Source: an uncultured Bacteroidales bacterium
GTDB taxonomy: Bacteria > Bacteroidota > Bacteroidia > Bacteroidales > Paludibacteraceae
Direction of reading: 5' to 3'
Assembly: GCA_902780495.1 (NCBI GenBank)
Contig: CACZFM010000004.1
Coordinates: forward strand, 93,315-157,314
Length of the DNA stretch: 64,000 bases
The notes beneath the pieces are model-generated. The model made no database searches and was not told the origin of the DNA. It was given only the letters and a program-made list of their open reading frames with translations. Below are positions 38,301 through 45,401 of the stretch, one piece after another. The translations under genes were made by a program, and so were the position numbers. Position 1 is the first letter of the stretch. The number at the start of each line of letters is the position of its first letter.

Positions 38301-39437
38301 CATGGTGTGCGTATTGTTATTCCGTACGAGAACACCGAAGAATGGTACCGGGGAAAAGAATTCAAATATGAGAAGTTCTATCAAACCAAGCAACTATGTG
38401 ATAGTAACTATTATATGACCGTTCATGTTTCTGGTATCAAGTATGAAGAGGTTTGGGATACTATCTGTACGGGTGATTATTATGATTTCCATGGTGTAAG
38501 TCTGATAGAAAGAGGACTTTATGTTGATACGATTCTGCAAGAGGAAACAGGTTGTGACCTTATTACAACGTTACATCTTGAAGAGATTCCTCCAACTAAG
38601 GTGGATATTGCGGTTAGTTATTTCTGTTTGGATGATGGTCGGATTGGACTTGGTTTCCAGTTCCAGGGTAAGCATCCTCGTGGATATACTATCACATATT
38701 CCGATGATTTCATCCGAGCTTGTGCAGAGCGGAATTTGACACCGGATATGAATTTCCCCAGACCTTTGGCACAGGATGAGAATGATATTGAGATTCTTTT
38801 GCCGGAATTGTGGGATTCCGTGCAGTATATTCGTCCGGATGATTATTCTGCCGCTATCTCTTTCCATGGCGTTTGCTTGGATGATAGGCTTACCACCACA
38901 GCGTTCCGTTTCTCATTACGCTATCCGTCTTGGCTGATGGAGCAGCATTGGAATGATGTGATTGGTGTGTTGGTGGATTCGCTGAATGGTGGTTATCATT
39001 TCACAGATTTCCAGTGGTATAAGGATGACGTGCGTATACCGGGCGAAACACATCCCTATTTGTATTGTCCACAGTATCTTGAGGAAACATCAGAATATAG
39101 CGTAGCTTTAACACGCTCTTCGGATGGTAAAACGTTTATGACTTGTCCGATGATTCCTTCATTGGCACGTCCTCAAACATTGTCGCCTCAACAGCCGTAT
39201 ATATCGGTTGTGCCCACATTGGTTGTGCGGGAAAATCCCGTTGTGAATATCCTTTGTGTCAACGATGGAGAGTTTGATGTATATGACTCTTATGGGCGCA
39301 AAGTGGATGCCGGGCACTTTGTTCCTGGCGTACACAATGCGTATGAGGTTCATTTGCCGTCCACTAGTGGAGTCTATGTATTCTCTTTACGTGAATCGTC
39401 GGGGTTAAGTAGGAACATAAAAGTTATTGTTGAATGA
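29343..39437 (+). CDS. Giant secreted Cys-rich repeat protein with IgGFc-binding-like N-terminus and type IX secretion style C-terminus
   Basis: A 3364-residue predicted surface protein. The signal peptide ends near SSSVFAQ. Residues ~35-520 look like the IgGFc-binding domain (LTEVQNHAVTIVV, YIVQTYWTASSLRSTEFAVVAT, PVAVFTGNESEKMP). A Gly/Ser/Tyr linker (GYGSGYGSGYSGYG) is near residue 610. From about residue 790 to 3090 come roughly 30 repeats of 60-110 residues, each with a GCDSVY-x-L-x-LTV strand and a C-x-N-E/D-x-Y-x-W-x-GH strand. The last ~75 residues (NPVVNILCVN, YDSYGRKVDAG, GVYVFSLRES, KVIVE) resemble a type IX secretion sorting domain. It overlaps the barrel gene by 4 bases. Likely an adhesin; ligand unknown. 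Confidence 0.88.
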   Translation: MKSMKLMQNIRLLVLVALCSLMSLSSSVFAQNGTDGIQTTDANDFWATFMSNNGANMDEATLKCCLYFTLTEVQNHAVTIVVEIGGTEYGRVTIPAGESYAKMEDITPSLAYISINDDTREEQEMVVPKGIHAYSVNPDDKFGCYGYCRVGAEGSTMQDAMLILPKAGLGKEYIVQTYWTASSLRSTEFAVVATEDNTQVEIRPSVPTRLGTEGTITITLNAGEAYLVPSARFGPNVTVDLSGSTICASKPVAVFTGNESEKMPISDAFSTNYFIEQMLPISYWGTEFYFAKAAKTLENRYNISAAFDGTEVKLYRAGESTAAPTKTWTLQQGQSLFQVAGGDTYLKLPSTLTTAYIETSKPVICYHYLTSGAANQEKIIDEETFEEVITNWGNPTNAMIPSWSQRTKEMRFVTKKLEPKAGVTTQKHYVQVIARTLDVNTFVLDGVPVPSSQFKSYFDKTEMSYANLELVGEDRSHLLTTTGDGFVGFVYGMTDGQAYQYTLGYTIDPNLDSLYIRPDEDTTALMHSYDMKITDNGWYQRQLRDWKKMEEQRVDTAWVCDSTELTFRTKLKEKASADVIEWRVYPFKRCLSPSPSGGDDSGMGDDSGYGSGYGSGYSGYGNRETFTYYNECFYKATEPLESKIVEPIVEQTYDWTYFFEVDHTIDPITDPWERPMFDLFSVEMLITRNPQICTGDVEPEIDTLRSIIRVNRSYNDTILRRMVCITDTVKCFKDKIIDEDPENRDAHGDGLKQTLFASKEHKTNWRETAEYYVDSLVLGYNVYTRHYQSIFGCDSIATFELYVCDTVRIVTDTAICANEILEFKGSEYFQDQTFNTQGVYIDTIKTRGCNAMKQLYDPKNLFHGCDSIWEVHLTTCDTFNIYTRDTVCPNGHDMVYEWYRKGHFGQDSLVKRCDVWAIDEGLQYELRDTVHTTTCPNCAKGGCDSIFILHLFLASHVNDTMQYAYCGQTYDDEQLKLVDVPFNAKRFWPDFASDSVWDTNNRRRIPTDSIQKMTPGTTNIFVDSTLTENGCDIVHTLILTRNAAFFNLDRKQMASNETYTWTGHFHDTVIGPLSERAIPYVYYDSAQTIHGCDSIYRLELTIAQTFEETVPARICDNEVYVWQNHTSQDKYRPTTAGPRQLWDNTNGRVIYSNQLYGRAATNKINGFEGYSKGEYIIIDSLKMDKIVVGKEMKVDSVWILHLIVDSTYDHHISVALCDTESYVFDNIRYYARDYAKPYPEIGTFEKTVHLEAMGSEKHCDSTVTMHMTVYPHFYQFDSIHLCSNKTSQWPNRLDKMGRPISVNATLLRNNGIDINQPGVYTVWDRDKTVYGCDSVYELRILITQSYLFEKETSICYRESTFVWDEHISEAQVVDWVTVRKLPYDSTYILWDSLTTVTYGCDSVYRLALTVHPTFKQVDQLTMCDNDTMTWQGHLYVGDQFKGNADGFAFKTVRYGESYDDSVNYNTASVYHCDSVYLLDLAVYKSFYKEEEPVILCQFDDFTWQGHEGHALVDEDGDPVDITHVTDEWGEYTFVDHLYNNQCLSCNGGKGCDSVYVLKVTVNPAYKQHKVVVQPEVICQTEVPFVWYGHSDPATVSGYKEYSASVHVWDTLKTIALECDSVVELQLTVVDNMPRTLKDTVCQNDAPFVMGQQQFLFSPKDSLPGDYTQVAFVPIGTSCSFEETLMIHVNPVYDTTFVDTVCQVVRGTYTWQNHIDKTYSISEAGEITDVDSLFTVARCDSVWHLRLKVLPTYRDSTSETISDEMTTIWQDTLYAGKKAEIPEGVTNYVIITKDTTVYTKLSTEKVGTHVCDSILIHTIRIGKVFRDTIYDYVCDNCDYVWSQPQQDGTSVNVTIKGSDLPEGYSLFSTTLRTEMNFDSIFNLCLYKATSYNAFETNDTVCQLGEYLWQGHTGSDHHLYYRGQEIDYDEIPTDVYGEIVIQDSLKTKSWFIDPHGLNSRPMMCDSVWTLHLNITPIYTEEINTIIDTLYIANNGFGVWQNRLYKGNAYLGEQDESIYDAVYVVTTDTTDSKAFKTDIARQYPDKLDCDSIRFLQVLVNYHFSMADTICKDSAFTWTGHDFSANHIYLNGQLVHDLKIDQAGRFEYIDSLKTASRQDSVWILQLLVAPSYRIPSKVTLSNEDSVSWQGTLYVGENFVGSTEGYTEVVVLHNERNHFEKLYDAYYDDTHRCDSLYTLDIRIGQVFRDTTYDFVCDNCTYVWTVPTQDNGTRDIIINGANLQEKYTFFYDSLETELGFDSIYNLKLYRMPTYHRTHVDTICQYELYKWENHERPVWSEMLNRETDEIMTDVSGTFFYLDSLKTQTEFLDPHGIRSRVTECDSIWRLEIYVPKVYKEDSLYVLCDNGTTLWQRRLYVGEKYDKMRWGELPLQGDDYDTLINVRGVDRYLDTVRYVSALSCDSIFYLELVVNQSKYEKFENNICDNDSVWTFGHGKWYHEAREFWPKEMRDYTKVRKDTTVVMLDSCLGVNGCDSVAELTLHIYPSYRFDTTMIICSSEYTKWRSYDAINRWHTGTFYDTVPGGTKAHHCDSVYVLHLTIKPSKTVRYYEHVCIGDSIYFDGTWYGYDPSHDNMQSESVVYYINTYSMAAGCDSTLICYPYWHPKYLFEDSATVCDNETYLWHNSRGDTLLTPLPGNGEEVYYDSLKSHFSFIDPISGDYIIGRGCDSVYKFTLKHGANYHYVHRDTVCQTLPYVWSGHEGRTLYCPDSAKYFETIPTLQDGDTLTLVDSLQSIIGCDSIWTLKLYVASIYNEQYNTQKVTDYRSLCDNDTLVWENRLYMTEHFEEYYHTTIDRTKYDEVILVTGDLRDRVHHTSVTGCDSIRFLNLKLGHIDVVDIYPVICNDEDYKFGSVWEWNHSLVLPEGTHRDVLIEISDTLTNSTGCDSITNLHLTVHPTYEHYDKVSLCTNETDRFTWHGRTYLTDKGGIITDRFDTITVDGCDSAFFLTLDVRQAYYIHVDTALCVTQDVDFTWHGVRIVIPYENTEEWYRGKEFKYEKFYQTKQLCDSNYYMTVHVSGIKYEEVWDTICTGDYYDFHGVSLIERGLYVDTILQEETGCDLITTLHLEEIPPTKVDIAVSYFCLDDGRIGLGFQFQGKHPRGYTITYSDDFIRACAERNLTPDMNFPRPLAQDENDIEILLPELWDSVQYIRPDDYSAAISFHGVCLDDRLTTTAFRFSLRYPSWLMEQHWNDVIGVLVDSLNGGYHFTDFQWYKDDVRIPGETHPYLYCPQYLEETSEYSVALTRSSDGKTFMTCPMIPSLARPQTLSPQQPYISVVPTLVVRENPVVNILCVNDGEFDVYDSYGRKVDAGHFVPGVHNAYEVHLPSTSGVYVFSLRESSGLSRNIKVIVE
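31713..38600 (+). repeat. Coding repeat array within the giant protein gene
   Basis: About 30 diverged copies of a unit whose most constant DNA part encodes (G/H)CDS(V/I). Spacing varies from ~180 to ~330 bases, so units are related by protein structure rather than recent duplication. Two cysteines per unit suggest a disulphide ladder. Confidence 0.85.
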
Positions 39438-40495
39438 GTAGAGTAGTACGTTCTATATTGATTGTCTTGTTTCTGATAGTGGTCTTGGGACCGCTCTCTG
39501 CTCAGACGCGCATTGCTGCCCCGCCGGAAGCGAGAGGTCTGCCGGCTAAGGATCGTAAATTTACTACTCATGACCGTCAACGTGAAACCGATACAAAGGG
39601 CTTGCGTCATTCTGAATTTATGGGGGAACACCATGCTGTTGGCGGATATGTATATGGTGGATATTCTACTTCATTGGCTTCTACCGATGCGGTCGCCCAT
39701 CAGCCGGGCGGAGGAGATTTCCGCATAGGTGGAGCTTATGAGTATAGACATGGATACTTTATACTACAAACAGGTTTGGGAATTTCTTATCGTACTATTC
39801 GCATCAATAGCGCCGATTATCAGTATACCAATGCTGACCTTTCTCGTTTGGGTGATGAGCGATGGAATACTGTAATAGACACATGGGGAATGCCGCTGAA
39901 ATCACTAACTTATATTGTTGAAGGCCGCGTCGACCGACTACACCGACTGGCTGTTCAGTTGCCGGTCTTGGCTGGTGTTAATTTTAACGGATTATATCTA
40001 TTGGCAGGTTTTAATTTCTCGTTTCCTGTGTGGCAAAAAGCCTCGGCTAAAATGGATATAACTTCCAGAGGTTCTTACGCGCGTTATTATGGATTCGAGG
40101 ATGAACATTATTGGCAGGAAATGGATAACCATGGCTATCGGAAGCAGGTCCCGATGGAATATCAGTTCAAATCGTTGAAGTCTTTGATTGATATTCAATT
40201 ATGCGGTGAGGTGGGGTATGATTGGTCATTCCAGAAAGATATACATTTCCGTGTCGCAGGTTTTGTCAGTTATGGTTTGCTGAATGAAGCACGTAATGCA
40301 TCAGGCAAGTCTTTGGATATCCCATACGAGAGCAAATGGGACTTTGGTACGTTTGGCGCAACGCCTATTTGGTATTCTGATCGTGCTCGTGGAAAGCAAG
40401 TTCATGATTTGTCTGTGGGTATAAAAGTTACGGTTTTGTTCATGTTCCGCCAACCGGATAAGTGTGTCTTGTGCGGATTAAGAGGAAGACGATAA
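39434..40495 (+). CDS. Outer-membrane beta-barrel protein, probable partner of the giant secreted protein
   Basis: A 353-residue protein with signal peptide (IVLFLIVVLGPLSAQ) and alternating strands rich in Tyr/Gly and aromatic ends (FRIGGAYEYRHGYFILQTGLGISYRTI, LAVQLPVLAGVNFNGLYLLAGFNFSFPVW, VHDLSVGIKVTVLFMF), fitting a barrel of 10-14 strands. The ATG overlaps the giant gene stop (ATGA, 39434-39437). In gliding Flavobacteria an outer-membrane gene (sprF) directly follows the giant adhesin gene sprB and is needed for its export; this pair has the same layout. I cannot show that it belongs to the PorP/SprF family. Confidence 0.78.
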   Translation: MSRVVRSILIVLFLIVVLGPLSAQTRIAAPPEARGLPAKDRKFTTHDRQRETDTKGLRHSEFMGEHHAVGGYVYGGYSTSLASTDAVAHQPGGGDFRIGGAYEYRHGYFILQTGLGISYRTIRINSADYQYTNADLSRLGDERWNTVIDTWGMPLKSLTYIVEGRVDRLHRLAVQLPVLAGVNFNGLYLLAGFNFSFPVWQKASAKMDITSRGSYARYYGFEDEHYWQEMDNHGYRKQVPMEYQFKSLKSLIDIQLCGEVGYDWSFQKDIHFRVAGFVSYGLLNEARNASGKSLDIPYESKWDFGTFGATPIWYSDRARGKQVHDLSVGIKVTVLFMFRQPDKCVLCGLRGRR

Positions 40496-40520
40496 CAATC
40501 AATCAAAATCATATAGTATT

Positions 40521-42125
40521 ATGAAACATTTACTATTAGGAGATGAGGCTATTGCTCAAGGAGCTATTGATGCTGGTTTGAGTGGTGTATATGCCTATCC
40601 GGGGACCCCGTCCACGGAGATTACGGAATTCATTCAAATGCACGAAGCTAAACGAAAAGAAGGGGAAGCTATCTTTTGCCGTTGGGCGACCAACGAAAAA
40701 ACGGCAATGGAAGCAGCGTTGGGTATGAGTTACATGGGCAAACGTGCGTTAGTTTGTATGAAACATGTGGGAATGAATGTATGTGCAGATGCTTTCATCA
40801 ACTCGGCAATCACGGGTGTGAATGGAGGCTTGGTGGTTTTGGCCGCTGATGATCCTTCCATGCACTCTTCGCAAAACGAACAGGATAGCCGTTTCTATGG
40901 CAAATTTGCTATGATTCCTGTCTTTGAGCCTTCTAACCAACAGGAGGCTTACGACATGATGGCAAAGGCTTATGACCTTTCGGAACGCCTTCATACACCT
41001 GTTTTGATGCGGGTGACAACGCGTATGGCTCATTCGCGTGCCGTTGTGGAGACGACAGATGCTTGCCCGAAGCAGAACAAAATGTCGTTGCCGGAAAATG
41101 TACAACATTTTATTCTTCTCCCTGCTTTTGCAAAGAAGAATTATCAGGAATTGGTGGATGCGCAGCCTGTTTTCATGCGGGAAGCTGAGACAATGGGTTT
41201 CAATACATATACCAAGGGCGCAAATCCTAAAAAGGCAATCCTCACGTGCGGTATTGGTTACAATTACCTGATGGAGAATTATCGTCAGGAGATGGGTTGC
41301 TCACTTTTGAAGATTACGCAGTACCCTCTGCCTGTTGCTATGATTAACCGGATGGTAGAAGATGGCGCAGAGGAGATTCTTGTCGTAGAGGAAGGTCAAC
41401 CTGTAGTGGAGGAACTTCTGCATGGTCTTGTGCCTTCGAATGTGGTCATTCGGGGCCGCCTTTCGGGCGCGTTGCCCCGTGTAGGCGAATTGTCTCCTGA
41501 TTGTGTGCGTCTTGCGCTTGGCCTTGATGCCCTGCCTACCAACGATGTGGATAATATCGTGGTTAATCGTCCGCCTGCTTTATGCCAGGGGTGTGGTCAC
41601 CGCGATATGTATGCTGCGCTTAACGAAGTCGCTCGTGAATATCCTTCTCCACGTATATTCGGAGATATAGGTTGCTATACGTTGGGGGCTCTTTCTCCGT
41701 TCCACGCTTTGCATGCAACGGTTGAAATGGGGGCTTCTGTCACAATGGCGAAGGGTGCCGCGGATGCAGGACAGCATCCTGCTATTGCCGTTATTGGTGA
41801 CTCCACCTTTACTCATTCGGGTATGACAGGACTTTTGGATTGTGTCAATTCGAATGCCAATGTGGTCGTACTTATATCGGACAATCTTACCACAGGTATG
41901 ACCGGTGGTCAGGATTCTGCAGGTACAGGACGCTTGGAGAAGATTTGCTATGGTCTTGGTGTGGATGAGAAGCACGTACGTGTCGTTGTGCCTCTGCCGA
42001 AAAACATGGAAGAGATTAAGCAGGTACTTCGCGAAGAAATTGATTACCCTGGAACCAGCGTCGTTATCGCACGTCGTGAGTGCATCCAAACACTGAAACG
42101 TCATCTCAAGGCGGCAAAGAAATAA
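40521..42125 (+). CDS. iorA: Indolepyruvate ferredoxin oxidoreductase, alpha subunit (short form)
   Basis: Oxidatively decarboxylates aryl pyruvates to aryl-acetyl-CoA with ferredoxin, together with IorB. 534 residues: LLGDEAIAQGAIDAGLSGVYAYPGTPSTEIT at the start, CQGCGHRDMY, GDIGCYTLGALSPF, and the thiamine-diphosphate motif GDSTFTHSGMTGLLD...NVVVLISDN. The archaeal enzyme carries a C-terminal 2[4Fe-4S] ferredoxin domain; here the protein stops after VVIARRECIQTLKRHLKAAKK with no Cys clusters, as I believe is common in Bacteroidota. It lies 25 bases after the barrel gene. Confidence 0.95.
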   Translation: MKHLLLGDEAIAQGAIDAGLSGVYAYPGTPSTEITEFIQMHEAKRKEGEAIFCRWATNEKTAMEAALGMSYMGKRALVCMKHVGMNVCADAFINSAITGVNGGLVVLAADDPSMHSSQNEQDSRFYGKFAMIPVFEPSNQQEAYDMMAKAYDLSERLHTPVLMRVTTRMAHSRAVVETTDACPKQNKMSLPENVQHFILLPAFAKKNYQELVDAQPVFMREAETMGFNTYTKGANPKKAILTCGIGYNYLMENYRQEMGCSLLKITQYPLPVAMINRMVEDGAEEILVVEEGQPVVEELLHGLVPSNVVIRGRLSGALPRVGELSPDCVRLALGLDALPTNDVDNIVVNRPPALCQGCGHRDMYAALNEVAREYPSPRIFGDIGCYTLGALSPFHALHATVEMGASVTMAKGAADAGQHPAIAVIGDSTFTHSGMTGLLDCVNSNANVVVLISDNLTTGMTGGQDSAGTGRLEKICYGLGVDEKHVRVVVPLPKNMEEIKQVLREEIDYPGTSVVIARRECIQTLKRHLKAAKK

Positions 42126-42153
42126 GTATCAACTCTTAAATTGTATTTCAGTT

Positions 42154-42735
42154 ATGACTAAAAATATTATTTTGGCAGGTGTCGGAGGGCAAGGTATCCT
42201 CTCTATTGCAACGGTTGTTGGCGAAGCTGCCCTTGCGGAAGGTTTATATCTGAAGCAGGCGGAGGTTCATGGTATGAGTCAGCGTGGTGGAGATGTGCAG
42301 AGTAATCTGCGTATCAGTTCCGAACCCATTATGAGTGACTTGATTGCGAAAGGGGATGCAGATATTATCATCTCTTTGGAGCCGATGGAAGCTTTGCGTT
42401 ATGTGTCTTACCTCAAACCCGATGGTTGGATTGTTACCTCCTCTGTGCCTTTCGTCAATATCCCTGATTATCCTGAAATCGAGACGGTTCTGCAGCATGT
42501 GCGTTCGCATAAGAATCATGTCTTGTTGGATGTAGAAACGTTGGCTAAAGAGGCTGGAGCTCCGGCTCAGGCAGCCAATATGGTGTTATTGGGCGCTGCC
42601 ATTCCTATGTTGGGTATCGACCATGATAAAATGATTGCCGGTGTACAGCGTGTCTTTGCCCGCAAGGGGGATGCTATCGTTGCATCCAACGTAGCTGCTG
42701 TTGAGGCTGGATTTGCTAATGGTATCAAACTCTAA
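42154..42735 (+). CDS. iorB: Indolepyruvate oxidoreductase, beta subunit
   Basis: Gamma-type subunit of the 2-oxoacid oxidoreductase family, 193 residues. NIILAGVGGQGILSIATVVGEAAL and EVHGMSQRGGDVQSNLRI are diagnostic. It completes the IorA enzyme and lies 28 bases after it, 12 bases before the aminotransferase. Confidence 0.96.
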   Translation: MTKNIILAGVGGQGILSIATVVGEAALAEGLYLKQAEVHGMSQRGGDVQSNLRISSEPIMSDLIAKGDADIIISLEPMEALRYVSYLKPDGWIVTSSVPFVNIPDYPEIETVLQHVRSHKNHVLLDVETLAKEAGAPAQAANMVLLGAAIPMLGIDHDKMIAGVQRVFARKGDAIVASNVAAVEAGFANGIKL

Positions 42736-42747
42736 CGGGAGGTACTC

Positions 42748-44082
42748 ATGATATTTCCGTTAGATAAGCAGTTGGTGGACCAGACTTGTATCAATTTTGG
42801 TCTGCGGAATGCCCATGAGTTGGGAAATGCTTCCATCCGTCAGTTAGTAGGCGTGGTGAAAGATATTGAGAAAGCAACAGGCCGGGAGTTTGTGCACATG
42901 GAGTTAGGGGAGCCTGGACTTCCTGCTGAGATGATTGGCATCGAGGCGGAGCATAAGGCTTTGCTGGAAGGAAAGGGTGCCAAGTATCCGGTTATTACAG
43001 GTATTCCAGAAGTCAAACATTGGGGTTCGGAGTTTGTCAAGGCTTTTGTCGGCTTGGATATTCCCGAAGATTGCATTGTTCCTACGGTTGGGTCCATGCA
43101 AGCGGCTTTTGCGCTTAATATGACGATGAACCAGCTCTCGAAGGAGAAAGATACGGTTCTTTTCATTGACCCTTGTTTCCCTGTGCAAAAGCAGCAGTGC
43201 AAGGTTATTGGCGTCAGGGTGGATGCGTTTGATGTGGCAGATTTCCGGGGTGATAAACTGGAGGCGGAATTGGAGCGTCATTTCCGTACGGGGCGCATAG
43301 CTGCGATGTTGTTCTCCAATCCGAACAACCCGTCTTGGATGTGCCTGACGGAACAGGAACTGGAGATCATTGGTCGTCTTGCCACAAAGTATGATGTGCT
43401 TGTTATTGAGGACCTTGCTTACCTTAATATGGATTTCCGTGACCATCGTGGCATACCGTATCAGGCTCCTTATCAGCCTTCTGTAGGGCGCTATACAAAA
43501 AACTGTGTGCACATGGTTTCCTGCTCCAAGATGTTCTCGTATGCAGGTCAGCGTGCCGCTATCGTGGCGATGGAGCCGGAATTGGCCCACAAGTGCTTCC
43601 CTGCACTTGCTGCACGTTATGACAATGACGGTCAGTTCTTGCGCAATTTTGTATATATCATTCTTTATTCGCTCTCTTCCGGTGTCGCGCATAGTGTCCA
43701 GTATGCAATGGCGGCCATGTTTGAGGCGGCTTGCAAGGGGCAGATTCACTTTGTGGAGAACACACGTGAATACGCACGGCGTGCAGAGCGTATTAAGGAG
43801 ATTATGACCCGCAACGGCTTCCATATTGTCTATGACAAGGATGCGGACGGCCGTCCTGTCGGGAATGGTTTCTTCTTTACGTTTGGTTATAAGAATTGGA
43901 CGGGTGAGCAGTTGCTCAACAAGCTCGTTTACTATGGTGTCTCTGCCATTTCGCTGCGTCCCACGGGCGCACAGCGCGAAGGTATGCGCGGGTGTGCATC
44001 GGCTATTCGTGAAGACCAGTATGAGGCACTGGACGAACGCCTGCGTAAGTTTAATGAAGATTATAAGGATGTAACCCTTTAA
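42748..44082 (+). CDS. Class I/II PLP-dependent aminotransferase
   Basis: A 444-residue fold-type I aminotransferase with a clear ribosome site (GGAGG) before the ATG. Family landmarks: MELGEPGLPAEM, LFSNPNNPSWMCL, VIEDLAYLNMDF and the PLP lysine in SCSKMFSYAGQRAAI. Between iorB and a CoA-transferase gene, it most likely makes aryl pyruvates from phenylalanine, tyrosine or tryptophan for IorAB. Substrate is inferred from context. Confidence 0.9.
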   Translation: MIFPLDKQLVDQTCINFGLRNAHELGNASIRQLVGVVKDIEKATGREFVHMELGEPGLPAEMIGIEAEHKALLEGKGAKYPVITGIPEVKHWGSEFVKAFVGLDIPEDCIVPTVGSMQAAFALNMTMNQLSKEKDTVLFIDPCFPVQKQQCKVIGVRVDAFDVADFRGDKLEAELERHFRTGRIAAMLFSNPNNPSWMCLTEQELEIIGRLATKYDVLVIEDLAYLNMDFRDHRGIPYQAPYQPSVGRYTKNCVHMVSCSKMFSYAGQRAAIVAMEPELAHKCFPALAARYDNDGQFLRNFVYIILYSLSSGVAHSVQYAMAAMFEAACKGQIHFVENTREYARRAERIKEIMTRNGFHIVYDKDADGRPVGNGFFFTFGYKNWTGEQLLNKLVYYGVSAISLRPTGAQREGMRGCASAIREDQYEALDERLRKFNEDYKDVTL

Positions 44083-44094
44083 CCCTGTTCATGT

Positions 44095-45387
44095 ATGAAT
44101 ATTGTCTCTCCGGCAGAAGCCGTCAAACTCGTCAAGTCTGGTGACACGATTGTGGTCCAAGGCTCTACGTCCATTCCTATGGTGCTCTTGCGTGCTCTCA
44201 CCGAGCGTGCTTCCGAACTTCGTGATGTCAAGCTCATTTCGGGCTTTGGTATTCATCCGGAGGATGCACCCTATGCCAAACGTGAACTGATGGACTCGTT
44301 CCGTGCGCTTAGTATCTTTGTGCCGAACAATCTTCGTCGTGCAATGAAAGAGGGGGTTGCGGACACCATTCCTTGTTTCTTGGGAGAGGTGCCTTCGCTT
44401 TTCCGTTCGGGGCAGGTGCCTGTAGATGTCACTTTCCTCAATGTCAGCGAACCGGATGAAAATGGCTATTGTTCCTATGGCGTGTCTGCTGATATCGCTT
44501 TTTCGGGGGCAGAATGCTCTAAAACAATCATTGCGCAGGTGAATAAGTATATGCCTCGCACTTTCGGTGACCCTGTCATTCATGTCAGTCGTATCTCGGC
44601 AATGTGTCGGGGTGATGAGCCGCTGGTGGAGGTGCCTACGCCTGTGCCAAGCGATGTGGAAACCAAAATCGGCAATTATATCGCAGCGGAGATCCCGGAT
44701 GGGGCTACGTTGCAGATTGGTGTCGGAGGAATCCCGAATGCGGTCATCAATGCTTTGCGCAACCATCAGCATCTCGGCCTGCATACCGAGGCGATAACGG
44801 ACGGTGTCTTGCCGCTTATTGAGAAGGGCATTATTGACAACTCGCAGAAGAAGATTCTTCCGGGCAAGTCTGTGGGTTCGCTCATCTTGGGCTCGCGTCA
44901 TTTGTATGATTATGTGGATGGTAATCCGGATGTCGTCATTCGTGATGTGGCGTGGACCAATGACCCGCAGATTATTCGTCAGAATCCTCGTGCTATGTCT
45001 ATCAATTCGGCGATTGAGGTGGACCTCACCGGTCAGATTTGTGCGGACTCCATTGGCGATACCATCATCTCCGGTGTGGGTGGGCAGCATGATTTCTTCT
45101 ATGGTTCTGCTTTGTCGGAGGGCGGCAAGTGCTTCTTGGCGCTTACCAGTATGACGGCGAAAGGGCAGTCCAAGATTGTCTCGCACCTGGCTCCTGGGGC
45201 AGGTGTTGTCACTACGCGTTTCCAGGCGCAGTATATCGTTACGGAGCACGGCATTGTTTACTTGCGCAATCTCCCGCTGGCGGAGCGTGCAAAGGCGCTT
45301 ATTTCCATTGCCGATCCCTCTGTCCGTGAGGACTTGGAGCGGGCTGCTGTGGCGAGGTTCGGACTGGGATTCTTGCGCCTGAAATAG
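44095..45387 (+). CDS. Acetyl-CoA hydrolase/CoA-transferase family enzyme
   Basis: 430 residues, similar to 4-hydroxybutyrate CoA-transferases: GDTIVVQGSTSIPMVLLRAL at the start, ADGATLQIGVGGIPNAV-like segment, INSAIEVDLTGQICADSIG with a candidate catalytic Glu, SGVGGQHDFFYGS and QAQYIVTEHGIVYLRNL. In this operon it probably moves CoA from aryl-acetyl-CoA to acetate, so that acetyl-CoA can give ATP and the aryl acetate is excreted. A second ATG at 44091 is in another frame. Confidence 0.88.
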   Translation: MNIVSPAEAVKLVKSGDTIVVQGSTSIPMVLLRALTERASELRDVKLISGFGIHPEDAPYAKRELMDSFRALSIFVPNNLRRAMKEGVADTIPCFLGEVPSLFRSGQVPVDVTFLNVSEPDENGYCSYGVSADIAFSGAECSKTIIAQVNKYMPRTFGDPVIHVSRISAMCRGDEPLVEVPTPVPSDVETKIGNYIAAEIPDGATLQIGVGGIPNAVINALRNHQHLGLHTEAITDGVLPLIEKGIIDNSQKKILPGKSVGSLILGSRHLYDYVDGNPDVVIRDVAWTNDPQIIRQNPRAMSINSAIEVDLTGQICADSIGDTIISGVGGQHDFFYGSALSEGGKCFLALTSMTAKGQSKIVSHLAPGAGVVTTRFQAQYIVTEHGIVYLRNLPLAERAKALISIADPSVREDLERAAVARFGLGFLRLK

Positions 45388-45401
45388 TATAACGCCTTCG
45401 G

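Noticed and set aside
31132..39353. Numerous frames of 60-255 codons on both strands inside the giant gene
   Set aside because: All are shadows of the repeat-encoding frame, without starts, motifs or independent support.
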